A DNA stretch of 64,000 bases from Euryhalocaulis sp050486445 (GTDB taxonomy: Bacteria > Pseudomonadota > Alphaproteobacteria > Caulobacterales > Maricaulaceae): NCBI GenBank assembly GCA_050486445.1, contig JBJHDH010000004.1, positions 52,676 through 116,675 of the forward strand, in the 5' to 3' direction. Below, in pieces: positions 28,597 through 37,760 of this stretch (position 1 is the first letter of the stretch; each line of letters opens with the position of its first letter). The notes below the pieces were generated by a model that saw only the letters and a list, made by a program, of their open reading frames with translations, searched no databases and was not told the DNA's origin. Both the position numbers and the translations under genes were made by a program.

Positions 28597-30234
28597 CTAG
28601 ACATCCATCGGCGCCAAAGCGGGCCGGCCCAATATCAGGTCCGCCGCCTTTTCCGCGACCATCACCACGGGCGCGTTGGTGTTGCCGCGCATGATTTTGG
28701 GAAACACCGAGGCGTCGGCCACGCGCAAGCCCTCTATCCCGCGCACGCGCAGCGCCGGATCGGCCACCGACTCCGCATCGCCGCCCATGCGGCAGGAACC
28801 CACGGGATGGAACGTGGTCGCCGTCGCCTCGCGCAGCCAGGCGCGGATATTGTCATCGCTTTGCACATCCGGCCCCGGCGCCAGCTCCACGCCTGCAAAC
28901 TCACGGAACGGCTCGGCGGCCAGAATGCGCCGCGCCAGATGCACGCCGCGCACAATCGGCTCCATGTCCGCCGGATCGGCATAGATCGCGGGGTCAATCA
29001 GCGGCGCGGCGCGCGGGTCGCGGCTCTCCAGCGTCACAGACCCCCGGCTTTCGGGGCAGTTATTCACCACAGAGATCGCATAGCCATGCCCGAACGGGAT
29101 CGGAAACAGATTGGCGTTCGGCAGCATGGTCCAGAACGGAAATTGCAAATCGGGCCTCGCCTCCTCCGGCCGCGACTTCAGCACGATATGCGACTCGAAC
29201 ACATGAGAGGCCAGCGGCCCGCGCCGCAGCAGCAGATACTCAAACAGATTCCACACCGCGCGGTGCAGCGTCTTTGCAGAGACGCCATAGGGCCGCGTGT
29301 CATGCGTGCGCACCTTGATCTGCGCGGCGATATGGTCGTGCAGGTCACGGCCGACGCCGCGTCGGTCCGCGACCGGCGGAATGCCCAGCGCCGAGAGCGC
29401 CGCGCCGTCTCCCACGCCCGAGAGCATCAGGATTTGCGGCGAGCCATAGGCTCCGGCGCAGAGGACCACCTCCCCTTGCGCGCGGATCGTGCGCGACGCG
29501 CCGTCATCGGGGTTGAACGGCTCGATCTCCACGCCCGTTGCGCGGCCGTTTTCGATCACCACCCGGCGCACCAGCGCCTCTGTCACCACATTCAGATTGG
29601 GCCGGTTGCGCGCGGGTTTCAGAAACGCCGTGGCGCTGGTGACGCGCCGTCCGTCTTTGATGGCGCCCTGACGCAGGCCAACGCCATGCGCGCCCGGTTC
29701 ATTGAAATCCTCGCAATACGGAATGCCGATGCTCTCCGCCGCCTTGCGATAGATCGCGTTCAGCGGATTGACCTGACGGATGGAGGAAACCGTCATCGGC
29801 CCGGAATCGCCGTGATACGGCGAGGCCCCGAAATCCAGATTGTTCTCGGACCGGATGAAATAAGGCAGCAGCTCGCGATAGCTCCAGCCCGCGCAGCCCG
29901 CCGCCGCCCAGTCGTCATAATCCTCGGCCTGGCCGCGATAATAGACCATGCCGTTGATCGCGCCGGTACCGCCCAGAACCCGGCCGCGCGGCGTCGGCAA
30001 TTTGCGCCCGTTCAGATGCGTCTGCGGCTGGGTCCAATAGCTCCACTGCACCTTCGGATTGCGCAGAATGGCGCCCACCAATGCCGGCACATGGATGAAG
30101 GGATGAGAATCGCGCCCGCCCCCCTCGACCAGACACACGCGATGGCGCCCGTCCTCGCTCAGCCGGTTGGCCAGCACACAGCCCGCCGACCCGGCGCCAA
30201 CCACCACATAGTCGAAAACTTCTTCCGCGCTCAT
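28597..30234 (-). CDS. GMC-family FAD oxidoreductase (choline dehydrogenase-like)
   Basis: A 545-residue flavoprotein that oxidises an alcohol. The FAD dinucleotide fold starts at once (FDYVVVGAGSAGCVLANRLSEDG). GMC signature 1 lies near RGRVLGGTGAINGMVYYRG, signature 2 near AGAYGSPQILMLSGVGD, and the catalytic His near FHPVGSCRMGGDAE; the end KIMRGNTNAPVVMVAEKAADLI is conserved. Start ATG 30234 overlaps the stop of the serine hydrolase gene by 4 nt; the frame upstream to 30495 is a shadow. Last gene of the four-gene minus-strand operon starting at 33259. Confidence 0.93.
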   Translation of the reverse strand: MSAEEVFDYVVVGAGSAGCVLANRLSEDGRHRVCLVEGGGRDSHPFIHVPALVGAILRNPKVQWSYWTQPQTHLNGRKLPTPRGRVLGGTGAINGMVYYRGQAEDYDDWAAAGCAGWSYRELLPYFIRSENNLDFGASPYHGDSGPMTVSSIRQVNPLNAIYRKAAESIGIPYCEDFNEPGAHGVGLRQGAIKDGRRVTSATAFLKPARNRPNLNVVTEALVRRVVIENGRATGVEIEPFNPDDGASRTIRAQGEVVLCAGAYGSPQILMLSGVGDGAALSALGIPPVADRRGVGRDLHDHIAAQIKVRTHDTRPYGVSAKTLHRAVWNLFEYLLLRRGPLASHVFESHIVLKSRPEEARPDLQFPFWTMLPNANLFPIPFGHGYAISVVNNCPESRGSVTLESRDPRAAPLIDPAIYADPADMEPIVRGVHLARRILAAEPFREFAGVELAPGPDVQSDDNIRAWLREATATTFHPVGSCRMGGDAESVADPALRVRGIEGLRVADASVFPKIMRGNTNAPVVMVAEKAADLILGRPALAPMDV

Positions 30235-31391
30235 ACCGCCGCCGAGATCGCGATGTCGGACAGCCGCCGCCAGCGCATATAATTGGGCGCCGGCCCCATC
30301 ACGCCGGTGGTGAAGCCAAGAAAGCTCATATCCGTCACCGGATCGACCCAGAACACGGTCGTGCCCGCGCCATAGGCGCCGAAAGTCTGCGGCGAGCTGA
30401 GCGTGCCGTAATAATGATTGCCGAACGCCTCGCCGCGCAGCGGGAACCCAAGCCCGATATAGGCAGGCAGCACCGGCCAGCCATTGGCTTCGCACAGGCG
30501 CTTATAGACCTCGTTCGGCTTGTCGCCGGTCTGGTTGGTGCGCGCATGGCGCAGCATGGCCGGCGACAGAATCCGCGCGCCGTCCAGCGCACCCTCGCCA
30601 CGCAGCATCTCGACAAAGCGGAAAAATGACGGCGCGGTGGAGGCGCAGCCGACCCAGGGCATCTCCGCCTCTTCCTCCTCGAATGCGCCATTGGGGCCAA
30701 GATCGGAACGGCCCAGATGGTTGATTGGGAAATGCCCGCGCGGCTCCGGTTTCAGATGGCGCGGCTTCAGATCGCGGCGCAGGCCGATGGCGCTGTCCTT
30801 CATGCCCAGCGGATCGAACAGCTCGTCCTGCACAATCTGGCGGTAGGAACGCTGCTTCGGGTCCAGCCGCCGCACCATCTCGCCCATCAGCGCATGGCCG
30901 ACCAGCGGCGAATAATCGACGCGCGTTCCCGGCGGAACCTCGCACTGCACATTCTCGCAGATCGCCGCGATCACCTCGTCCAGCCGGTCGATATACATGC
31001 CGGGCTTCGCCTCATAGACGCTGGGGCAGCCGGAAGAGTGCGTCAGCAGATGATAGAGCGTCACCTGATCGCGCAGTCCGCCGGAAAACTCCGGCACCAC
31101 CTCGCGCACGGGCGTGGTCAGCGCGATCTGGCCCAGTTCGATGGCGCGCAGGGTCAGCACCGTGGTCAGCGCCTTGGTGACCGAGAAGATGGAGAAGACC
31201 GAATCCTCCTCCACTTTTTTGCTCTTCGCCGAGTCGGCGTGCCCGAACGCAACCTTCAGGCCGATCTTGCCGTGCCTTGCGACAATCACCACGCCGCCGA
31301 AATAATCGCCGCGCGCGGCATCTTCCTCCATCACCGAAACCAGATGACGCAGACGGTCCGGGTTCAATCCGGGAACTTTGTGAACGCTCAT
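30231..31391 (-). CDS. Serine hydrolase of the class C beta-lactamase/esterase family
   Basis: A 386-residue protein. The SxxK nucleophile motif is SVTK in VFSIFSVTKALTTV, and the YxN-like position reads YSP in RVDYSPLVGHALMGE. A HYYGT segment stands in for the KTG/HxG motif near the C-terminus. There is no signal peptide, so it acts in the cytoplasm, more likely as an esterase such as EstB or a lactone/ester hydrolase than as an antibiotic-resistance enzyme. It is 9 bp after the metallo-hydrolase gene and overlaps the GMC gene. Confidence 0.85.
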   Translation of the reverse strand: MSVHKVPGLNPDRLRHLVSVMEEDAARGDYFGGVVIVARHGKIGLKVAFGHADSAKSKKVEEDSVFSIFSVTKALTTVLTLRAIELGQIALTTPVREVVPEFSGGLRDQVTLYHLLTHSSGCPSVYEAKPGMYIDRLDEVIAAICENVQCEVPPGTRVDYSPLVGHALMGEMVRRLDPKQRSYRQIVQDELFDPLGMKDSAIGLRRDLKPRHLKPEPRGHFPINHLGRSDLGPNGAFEEEEAEMPWVGCASTAPSFFRFVEMLRGEGALDGARILSPAMLRHARTNQTGDKPNEVYKRLCEANGWPVLPAYIGLGFPLRGEAFGNHYYGTLSSPQTFGAYGAGTTVFWVDPVTDMSFLGFTTGVMGPAPNYMRWRRLSDIAISAAV

Positions 31392-31400
31392 TGGATGTCC

Positions 31401-32273
31401 TCAGTCCAGCTTCAGCCGCCAGTTCACATCGTCGCTGACAATGTATCCGGCGGTGGGATCGCAAAAATGGCTGCCGATCACGACCGTGTCGCTGTCGGCG
31501 AAGCGTTGGCAGAAGGCGGTGCGCGTGGCGACGCCCTGCGCCTTGTCGCTGTCGGCGTTCACGGGCAGGTCCGGCCGCGCAAGCTGGATCGGGTGGTGCA
31601 TCAGGTCGCCGGTGATGACCGCCTCCCGCCCCTGCGAGCGGATCAGCACGCTGACATGGCCGGGCGTGTGGCCGGGCGTGGGAAACAGGCTGACCTCAGG
31701 GCAGACCTGATGATGCGGCTCGATCAGATCGACCAGCCCGGCATCCACCACCGGCGCCACGGCATCGTCCCAGTGCGCCATGTGATGGTCGCCGTCGCGA
31801 TGCGCGTTCCAGTGCTCGTATTCGTGCCTGCCGAACAGATAGCGGGCGTTGGGAAAGGTCGGAACCCAGCGGTCGCCCTCGCGCTTCGTGTTCCAGCCGA
31901 CATGGTCAAAATGCAGATGCGTGCACAGCACGATATCCACCGCGTCCGGGTCATAGCCCGCCGCGACCAGATCGCGCAGATAGTCCGACTGCATATCGCA
32001 GAAGACCGGAAATTCCCGGTCACGGCCCTCGCCGATACACGTGTCGACAATGATCGTCTTGTCCGGCGTTTTCAGCGCGAACGCCTGGAACGAGATTTTC
32101 AGAAACCCTTCCGGCGTGACGAAGTTTGGCGCCAGCCAGGGGTAATGTTTCCCCATGTCCGGCTCAGCCTCGACCGAAAGCATGGTGAAGGGGTCTTCAT
32201 GCGCGTTCACCTCGACGATGCGCGTCACCTGCACATCGCCGATGGTCCAGTGCCTGATATGTTCGACCGCCAT
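31401..32273 (-). CDS. MBL-fold metallo-hydrolase (lactonase-like)
   Basis: A 290-residue metallo-beta-lactamase-fold enzyme with a complete metal site: THLHFDHVGWN (HxHxDH), PTPGHTPGHVSV (third His), ITGDLMHHP (bridging Asp) and VIGSHF near the C-terminus. It resembles AHL-lactonase-type and ring-opening hydrolases. No signal peptide. GGGGGAGG precedes ATG 32273; the frame upstream to 32612 is a shadow. Within the operon it follows the cyclase-family gene by 11 bp. Confidence 0.88.
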   Translation of the reverse strand: MAVEHIRHWTIGDVQVTRIVEVNAHEDPFTMLSVEAEPDMGKHYPWLAPNFVTPEGFLKISFQAFALKTPDKTIIVDTCIGEGRDREFPVFCDMQSDYLRDLVAAGYDPDAVDIVLCTHLHFDHVGWNTKREGDRWVPTFPNARYLFGRHEYEHWNAHRDGDHHMAHWDDAVAPVVDAGLVDLIEPHHQVCPEVSLFPTPGHTPGHVSVLIRSQGREAVITGDLMHHPIQLARPDLPVNADSDKAQGVATRTAFCQRFADSDTVVIGSHFCDPTAGYIVSDDVNWRLKLD

Positions 32274-32284
32274 TTTTCCTCCCC

Positions 32285-33259
32285 CTACCGGATCGCCAGC
32301 GCCGCGCCCGGCGCACCCGTCGCGCCGCGAAACGGAACAGGCGTGAAAGTAAAGGCGAACTCCGTCACCCCCGCATCGGCCAGACGCTCGGTCGCGACAT
32401 TTTCCATCAGATACACGCCACGCCTTGCCAGCATTTCCTGATGCACCGGCATGGCCATGCCGGGCGTGGAGCCGGGCTGCGCCTCCACTGCGGCGTTGTC
32501 GGCGCCGATCATCGCCACGCCCATTTCCGCCAGCCAGATCGCGGCTTCCAGCCCGATGCCCGGCGCCCCGGCCAGATAGCGCGCATTGTCCACGCCCCAC
32601 AGCCGGCCCCACCCGGTATGGATCATCACCACATCGCCGCTGGACAGCGAGTCGGCGTCCACGCCCTGCGCCGCCAACGCGGCGCGGATGTCGTCCTCCG
32701 TCACCTCGCGCCCCGGCTGCAACGGGCCGCCATTCAGCGACTCCATGTCCACCAGAACGCCGCGCGTGAAAAACGGCTTCACATGCTCGACGCCAAGCGC
32801 CAGCAGACCGTTTGGCCCATGCACCTGACTGCCCGGGCGCCCGCCATAATAGACCGGCCCGTCCGGCCCCATCACGCCGACATGGCCCAGCGCGTCGAAC
32901 TGCGTGCCGATCTGGTTGATCTCGCCGGCGATAAAATCGTCATTATAGATCGCGTTGTTCTCGCCGAACGGGCCGCCCGCCGGCGCGCCGGTTCCGCGCA
33001 CGGCGAAGACGCGCTCTCCGAACATCGGCATGGATGGCTCGAAGGTGCGGGTCAGCGAATAGGTCTGCCCCTCGACAATCAGCGCCGCCGCCTGAAGCGC
33101 CTTTTCCGGCGTCTGGGTGTTGGAGGCGCCGGCCTGGTCCTCCGCCCCCCATTGCGCCGGACCGACCAGAACCTCCTGCGCCGCCGCCGGCGCGGCGATC
33201 AGGCCGCCCGCGGCCAGCAATACCATCAGCAGCCGCATCTCTCGCGCGATGTGCGTCAT
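32285..33259 (-). CDS. Exported cyclase-family protein (kynurenine formamidase-like fold)
   Basis: A 324-residue protein with a Sec signal (MRLLMVLLAAGGLIAAPAAAQ). The metal-binding region reads IGTQFDALGHVG, where the first His of the family's H-x-G-T-H-x-D motif is replaced by Gln while Asp and the later His remain. VVMIHTGWGRLW and a final EFAFTFTPVPFRGATGAP are characteristic. Relatives hydrolyse amides or lactones such as N-formylkynurenine or isatin. GGGGAGGG precedes ATG 33259. First gene of the operon cyclase - MBL hydrolase - serine hydrolase - GMC oxidoreductase. Confidence 0.83.
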   Translation of the reverse strand: MTHIAREMRLLMVLLAAGGLIAAPAAAQEVLVGPAQWGAEDQAGASNTQTPEKALQAAALIVEGQTYSLTRTFEPSMPMFGERVFAVRGTGAPAGGPFGENNAIYNDDFIAGEINQIGTQFDALGHVGVMGPDGPVYYGGRPGSQVHGPNGLLALGVEHVKPFFTRGVLVDMESLNGGPLQPGREVTEDDIRAALAAQGVDADSLSSGDVVMIHTGWGRLWGVDNARYLAGAPGIGLEAAIWLAEMGVAMIGADNAAVEAQPGSTPGMAMPVHQEMLARRGVYLMENVATERLADAGVTEFAFTFTPVPFRGATGAPGAALAIR

Positions 33260-33493
33260 GCACGCCCTCCCCGTCTCCTGCTTCCGGTCTCCCGCGCGCG
33301 GTCTTGCGCCGCGCTGTCATCGTCCCGGACTTTGACCCAAACCTTAGCCTACCCGCCGCCCGCCGCCAGCCCCGCCCGTTCCACTGCCCTGTTCCGTGCT
33401 GGACGGCGCAAAGCCGACCGCGTAGCGTCCGGAAACTCCGCGCAGACGGGGCCTGGGGGAAGTCCGGTGCGGAAGCGCCGGCGGGGAGGAACG

Positions 33494-34798
33494 ATGCCGA
33501 ATACGCAAGCGCGGGCGCCGTCCGCAGCCTATAGCTATTATGTGTTGTTCATCCTCGTTCTGGTGAACACGATCAATTTCATCGACCGGATGGCGATCTC
33601 GGTGCTCGCCCCCGCGATCCAGGAAGAATTCCAAGTCTCCAACACCATGACCGGTCTGGTCATGGGCATCGCCTTCACGGCCTTCTACGCCACGCTCGGC
33701 TTTCCCATCGCGCGCCTGCTGGACCGGCGGCGGCGCAACACCATCCTGGCCGTCGTCGTGGCGGTCTGGAGCGGAATGACCGCGCTGTGCGGCGCGGCGG
33801 CGAATTTCGCCATGCTGTTCCTGTTCCGCATCGGCGTCGGCATCGGCGAGGCCGGCGCCGGCCCCGCCTCGCATTCGTTGATCGGCGATTATTTCCGCAA
33901 GGCGCAGCGTCCGACCGCGATCGGTTTCTTCTCGCTCGGCGTGCCGCTCGGCAATTTCTTCGGCATTCTGTTCGCCGGCCTGCTGGTCGGAATCATCGGC
34001 TGGCGCTGGACCTTCGTGGTTCTCGGTCTGCCGGGTCTCCTGCTGGCGCTGATCGTCTGGCTGACGGTGCGCGAACCGGTTCGCGGCGGAACCGACGACC
34101 CGGCCGAGGCCGCGCGGCTGCGCGCCGGCGAGGACATCAAACTGTGGGAGGGCATCAAGGGCCTGTGGTCCAGCCCCACCTTCCGCATCATGAGCTTCAG
34201 CGCCGCGCCCTCGGCGCTGTGCGGCTATGGCATGAATATGTGGATTCCCAGCTTTCTCCAGCGGATTCACGAGCTGGAGCCCGCCGCCTATTCCCTGCCC
34301 TTCGGCGCCGCGCTCGGGGTCGGCGGCGGTATCGGCGCGATGGCCGGTGGCTGGATCACCAGCCGCGCGGCCCGGCGCGATCCGCGCGCTTTCATCACTT
34401 TGCCGGCGCTGACCATGGTCATCTTCGCCATCGCGCTGATGCTCGCGGTGTGGACACCCTCGCTCGCCATCTTCTACGCGGCGATCTTCGTGGCGGCCTT
34501 CACCCAGTTCTTCCTGATGGGTCCGTTCTTCGGCGTGGTGCAGCGTCTGGCGCCGCTGAACGGCCGCGCGGTGGCCACGGCCTTTTTCTTCTTCATCCTG
34601 GCTACGGTCGGCATCGGCATCGGGCCTCTCTATATCGGGGTGGTGAACGACCTGCTGGTGGGCGCCTACGGACAGGCCGAAGGGCTGCGCCTGTCGCTGA
34701 CCACGCTGCCGGTCATTTCGGTGATCGCCGCCGCCATCGCATATCTCGGCCGCAACGCCATCCGCCGCGACGCCGACAAGATCGTCGGCGCGGGGTGA
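33494..34798 (+). CDS. MFS transporter (spinster-like)
   Basis: A 434-residue, 12-helix major facilitator. It has FIDRMAISVLAPAIQEEFQVS after helix 1, the loop 2-3 motif GFPIARLLDRRRRNTIL, and GIGEAGAGPASHSLIGDYF in helix 4, which is typical of spinster-like MFS. It is probably the uptake system for the substrate of the divergent four-gene operon. GGGGAGGA precedes ATG 33494; the frame reaching back to 32441 is spurious. Confidence 0.88.
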   Translation: MPNTQARAPSAAYSYYVLFILVLVNTINFIDRMAISVLAPAIQEEFQVSNTMTGLVMGIAFTAFYATLGFPIARLLDRRRRNTILAVVVAVWSGMTALCGAAANFAMLFLFRIGVGIGEAGAGPASHSLIGDYFRKAQRPTAIGFFSLGVPLGNFFGILFAGLLVGIIGWRWTFVVLGLPGLLLALIVWLTVREPVRGGTDDPAEAARLRAGEDIKLWEGIKGLWSSPTFRIMSFSAAPSALCGYGMNMWIPSFLQRIHELEPAAYSLPFGAALGVGGGIGAMAGGWITSRAARRDPRAFITLPALTMVIFAIALMLAVWTPSLAIFYAAIFVAAFTQFFLMGPFFGVVQRLAPLNGRAVATAFFFFILATVGIGIGPLYIGVVNDLLVGAYGQAEGLRLSLTTLPVISVIAAAIAYLGRNAIRRDADKIVGAG

Positions 34799-34806
34799 AA
34801 AATGTA

Positions 34807-35079
34807 ATCTCCTCCGTAGCGCAGTGTGCGGGGGAGGATGCTCCTACCACCCACGACCCTCATACTGAGGAAGCCGTCAGCATCATGATGCTGACGGCTG
34901 TCTCGAAGCACGCTCCAGTTTCCACCAGCGTCTGCGTCATGCTGGAGCGTCCCTCGAGACGCGCGCTGCGCGCGCTCCTCGGGATGAGGGCTGAGGCTGG
35001 GAGAGAAGAATCTAATGCACGCCCCCTCCCCCGCGCTACGCGCAGGGGAGGATCATTGTCCCCGCTTCGCAGGGGGAGA
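34807..35079. repeat. Long mosaic intergenic repeat, copy B
   Basis: Four-armed core: outer stem CCCTCAT..TGAGG (34857-34870) with CCTCGGGATGAGGG (34977-34990). Hairpin 1 is a perfect 28-base palindrome (34872-34899, arms AGCCGTCAGCATCA). The shared stem is GTCTCGA/CGCTCCAG (34900-34918) with CTGGAGCG/TCGAGAC (34942-34960). Hairpin 2 is GCGCGC-TGC-GCGCGC (34961-34975). GGGGAGGA-type hairpins flank both ends. It shares a 90-base identical stretch (34936-35025) with copy C. Confidence 0.85.
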
Positions 35080-35085
35080 TTTCCC

Positions 35086-35907
35086 CTACTCCGGGAAGAA
35101 CGAAATCGTCCTGATCTCGATGCTCTCGCGCGGTTTCGCGTCCGGGGCGGAGGACGGATCGATAAAGGCGCTGTGCGGCACGCCGCCGGGGCGTGACGAA
35201 TCCGAATCGTGAATCTTGAACGCCCAAATTTCCTCCGGCCGCATCAGCGGCGCATAATACCATCGCTGGTCCGGTGAATACGCCAGGTTGAAGCCATAGA
35301 GCGGCGGACGGTTCGGATCCATCAGGCCGCCGCGCACCTCGCTGCCATGCAGCTCGCCCGGCTTGACGCTGCGCGGATCGCACAGCGCCAGCGGCGTGCG
35401 CTCCACCGTCGTCACCGGCCGCCACAGATTCATGAACACATAGCGGCGCTTCAGCCATTTCGCCGCCTCGTCCGCGCCCAGCATGTCGGTCGCGAATTCG
35501 CGCGTGGTGAAATCGCCATAATCGACATGCGCGCTGAACGAGGGCTGGCCCCCATCGCCCGTGCCCTCGCGGTCGCTGCGCACCACATGGGCGAACACCA
35601 GAACCTTCTCCGCCCCGGTGACATCTTTCACCAGCGCCTCGATCTCCTTGTAATAGACGTCCCTGATTTCCTGCTCGTCGTGAAAATTTTTCACCGCTGT
35701 CGGCCGGGTCAGCAGTTCAAAGCCGGAGGTCTCCAGCCCGAACTCCGAAAGATGCGGTCGCGCGTCCTCGACGCGCACAATGTGCTCCTCCAGCGGCATG
35801 TGCGAGCGTTTGCGGTCGGTGGCGTAGAAAACCACCTTCTCGCCCGGAATGACGAAATTCAGCGCCGTTTCCACGACGTGCGGGCGTTCGGCTGTCAGCG
35901 TCGCCAT
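35086..35907 (-). CDS. CmcJ/NvfI-family oxidoreductase
   Basis: A 273-residue protein of the CmcJ/NvfI family, whose members include a subunit of cephamycin 7-alpha-methoxylation, fungal isomerase/oxidase enzymes and gibberellin desaturase-like proteins. Key features are AHVDYGDFTTREF (His-x-Asp), FMNLWRPV, VERTPLALCDPRSV, and the C-terminal PHSAFIDPSSAPDAKPRESIEIR with His and Arg. The His-x-Asp...His set fits a non-haem Fe site related to 2-oxoglutarate enzymes. Divergent from the neighbouring MFS transporter, with a mosaic repeat on each side of the pair. Confidence 0.82.
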   Translation of the reverse strand: MATLTAERPHVVETALNFVIPGEKVVFYATDRKRSHMPLEEHIVRVEDARPHLSEFGLETSGFELLTRPTAVKNFHDEQEIRDVYYKEIEALVKDVTGAEKVLVFAHVVRSDREGTGDGGQPSFSAHVDYGDFTTREFATDMLGADEAAKWLKRRYVFMNLWRPVTTVERTPLALCDPRSVKPGELHGSEVRGGLMDPNRPPLYGFNLAYSPDQRWYYAPLMRPEEIWAFKIHDSDSSRPGGVPHSAFIDPSSAPDAKPRESIEIRTISFFPE

Positions 35908-36041
35908 GTCCCGTTCCTCCCAGAGCCGGACTTCCGGTGTTTCCCTTCATATAACCCCGGCGGGCCATTCCCGCTATTGCGCCGGGCGGCGGAACGGCGC
36001 CAAATCGCCGCACATAACGGTCCTGGGGAGGATACGTGGGC

Positions 36042-37283
36042 ATGGAAACGCGCAAGATCGGCGCCGGCTATCAGATTCTGCTGGTCGCCCTGCTGAGCCT
36101 GAATTTCGGCATCGTGTTTTTCGACCGCAATGCGTTCAGCTATCTGACGCCGTTCATCCAGCCGGACCTGGCGCTTTCCAACACCCAGATCGGCCTGATC
36201 GGGGCGGGCATGTCGCTGACATGGGCGCTGAGCGGCATTCTGATCGGCGCGGCCAGCGACCGGGTCCAGCGGCGCAAAATCTTCCTGATCGCCGCCACCA
36301 TCACCTTCTCGCTCTGCTCCGTGCTTTCGGGTCTCGCCGCTACCTTCGCCCTGCTGCTGGGGGCGCGGATGCTGATGGGCGCGGCCGAGGGCGGCGTGCT
36401 GCCGGTTTCGCAATCGCTGATCGTGCGCGAGATTCCGGGAAAGCAGCGCGGCCTTGCGATGGGCGTGGTGCAGACCACGGGCGCGGCGCTGCTGGGCGCG
36501 TTTCTGGCGCCGATCGTTCTGGTGGCGCTGGCGGAGGCGTTCGGCTGGCGCGTCACTTTCTTTCTCGCCGGCGTTCCGGGCCTGATCTGCGCGCTGCTGA
36601 TGTGGCTCCTCATCCGCGAGCCGGAGCCGCTTTCCGCGCCCGCCGCCGCCGCTGCGCGCGTTCCGCTGCGCGCCGTGCTGGCCAATCGCAATATCCTGAT
36701 CTGCACCGGCGTCGCCATCCTGCTGGTGGCCTTCATGCTGACGGCGATGACCTTCATGCCCCTCTATCTGACGCAGGTGGCCGGCCTCAGCCCCATCGTG
36801 ATGGGGGTCATGCTCTCCATGTTCGGCCTGGCCACCGCCTTTTACGGCATCACTTTGCCCACGGTGTCAGACCGGATTGGGCGCAAGCCGGTGATGGTCG
36901 CCGCGCCGCTGGCCGGCCTGCTGATCCCTCTCGCCGCGCTGTTCGGCGGCGGCTCCACGGCCCTGATCGCGATCTGTTTCTTTGTCGGCTGCGCCTATGC
37001 CGGCTCGTTCGTGCTGTTCATGTCGCTGGTGCCGTCGGAATCGGCGCCGCCGCTCTATATCGCCACCTCGATGGGAATCGTGGTCGCGGCCGGCGAAGCC
37101 ATTGGCGGCGTCGCCGGACCGACCCTCGCCGGCATGGCGGCCGATGCGTTCGGCCTCACCGTCATCAACTGGATCCTAATCGGCCTGGCGCTGGCCGCGG
37201 CGGCGCTGGCGCTCGGCCTGCGCGAAACCGCCCCGGCCGTCCTGGCAAAGCGCGGCGCGGCGCAACCATCAGCGGCGGGATAA
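36042..37283 (+). CDS. MFS transporter (anion/sugar-acid type)
   Basis: A 413-residue, 12-helix transporter. It contains FFDRNAFSYLTPFIQPDLALS, the loop motif GAASDRVQRRKIFLI and a second-half motif SDRIGRKPVM, with helix 4 RMLMGAAEGGVLPVSQS like the D-galactonate/hexuronate branch. A GTG at 36036 also opens the frame, but GGGGAGGA lies 9 bases from ATG 36042. The substrate is probably handled by the divergent CmcJ-like enzyme. Confidence 0.88.
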   Translation: METRKIGAGYQILLVALLSLNFGIVFFDRNAFSYLTPFIQPDLALSNTQIGLIGAGMSLTWALSGILIGAASDRVQRRKIFLIAATITFSLCSVLSGLAATFALLLGARMLMGAAEGGVLPVSQSLIVREIPGKQRGLAMGVVQTTGAALLGAFLAPIVLVALAEAFGWRVTFFLAGVPGLICALLMWLLIREPEPLSAPAAAAARVPLRAVLANRNILICTGVAILLVAFMLTAMTFMPLYLTQVAGLSPIVMGVMLSMFGLATAFYGITLPTVSDRIGRKPVMVAAPLAGLLIPLAALFGGGSTALIAICFFVGCAYAGSFVLFMSLVPSESAPPLYIATSMGIVVAAGEAIGGVAGPTLAGMAADAFGLTVINWILIGLALAAAALALGLRETAPAVLAKRGAAQPSAAG

Positions 37284-37305
37284 CTAGCCGAAAATGGCTC
37301 GGTTG

Positions 37306-37552
37306 ATCTCCCCCTGTAGCGCAGCGTACGGGGAGAGGATGCCTCTACCACCCACTACCCTCATGCTGAGGAGCGTGTTCATCGCGGTTGCGATGAACAC
37401 GCGTCTCGAAGCACGTTCCAGTTTCCATCAGCGTCTATGTCATGCTGGAGCGTCCCTCGAGACGCGCGCTGCGCGCGCTCCTCGGGATGAGGGCTGAGGC
37501 TGGGAGAGAAGAATCTAATGCACGCCCCTCCCCCGCTTCGCGGGGGAGGATC
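37306..37552. repeat. Long mosaic intergenic repeat, copy C
   Basis: Same plan as copy B. Outer stem at 37358-37371 with 37480-37493. Hairpin 1 is GCGTGTTCATCGC-ggtt-GCGATGAACACGC (37373-37402), unrelated in sequence to that of copy B. Shared stem at 37403-37421 with 37445-37463, one C-G pair changed to T-G and so still pairing. Hairpin 2 at 37464-37478 is identical to copy B. Bases 37439-37528 are identical to 34936-35025. A CTCCCCCGC/GCGGGGGAG hairpin ends it. Confidence 0.85.
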
Positions 37553-37760
37553 ACCGCCCCCGGCGGAACGGCAGGGTCAGCAGGAACAGGATCAGGCCGG
37601 GGCGCATCAGTTTCAGCCCCGCGCGCGCCTCGTCGGGCGTCAGCTTCGCGCTCATCGGCATGGCGCCGAACACCTTGCCCTTGATAAGCAGGCTGTCGCC
37701 GTCGCGCTCAATGGCGCTGACGGTCATCATCTCGGCGCCGTCGGAGGAATAGAGCTTCAC
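37551..37760 (-). CDS. Small conserved-looking protein next to the FAD oxidoreductase
   Basis: A 69-residue protein starting with GTG 37760, overlapping the stop of the FAD oxidoreductase gene (GTGA), hence coupled. The sequence starts KLYSSDGAEMMTVSAIERDGDSLLIKGKVFGAMP and ends in a hydrophobic helix LMRPGLILFLLTLPF, so it may sit at the membrane. I do not know a named family. Its role is likely tied to the oxidoreductase. Confidence 0.65.
   Translation of the reverse strand: MKLYSSDGAEMMTVSAIERDGDSLLIKGKVFGAMPMSAKLTPDEARAGLKLMRPGLILFLLTLPFRRGR

Noticed and set aside
28588..30282. A 564-codon plus-strand frame
   Set aside because: Antisense shadow of the GMC oxidoreductase gene.
30231..31391. 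Serine hydrolase as an antibiotic-resistance beta-lactamase
   Set aside because: It lacks a signal peptide and a proper YxN/KTG set and sits in a catabolic operon; an esterase role fits better.
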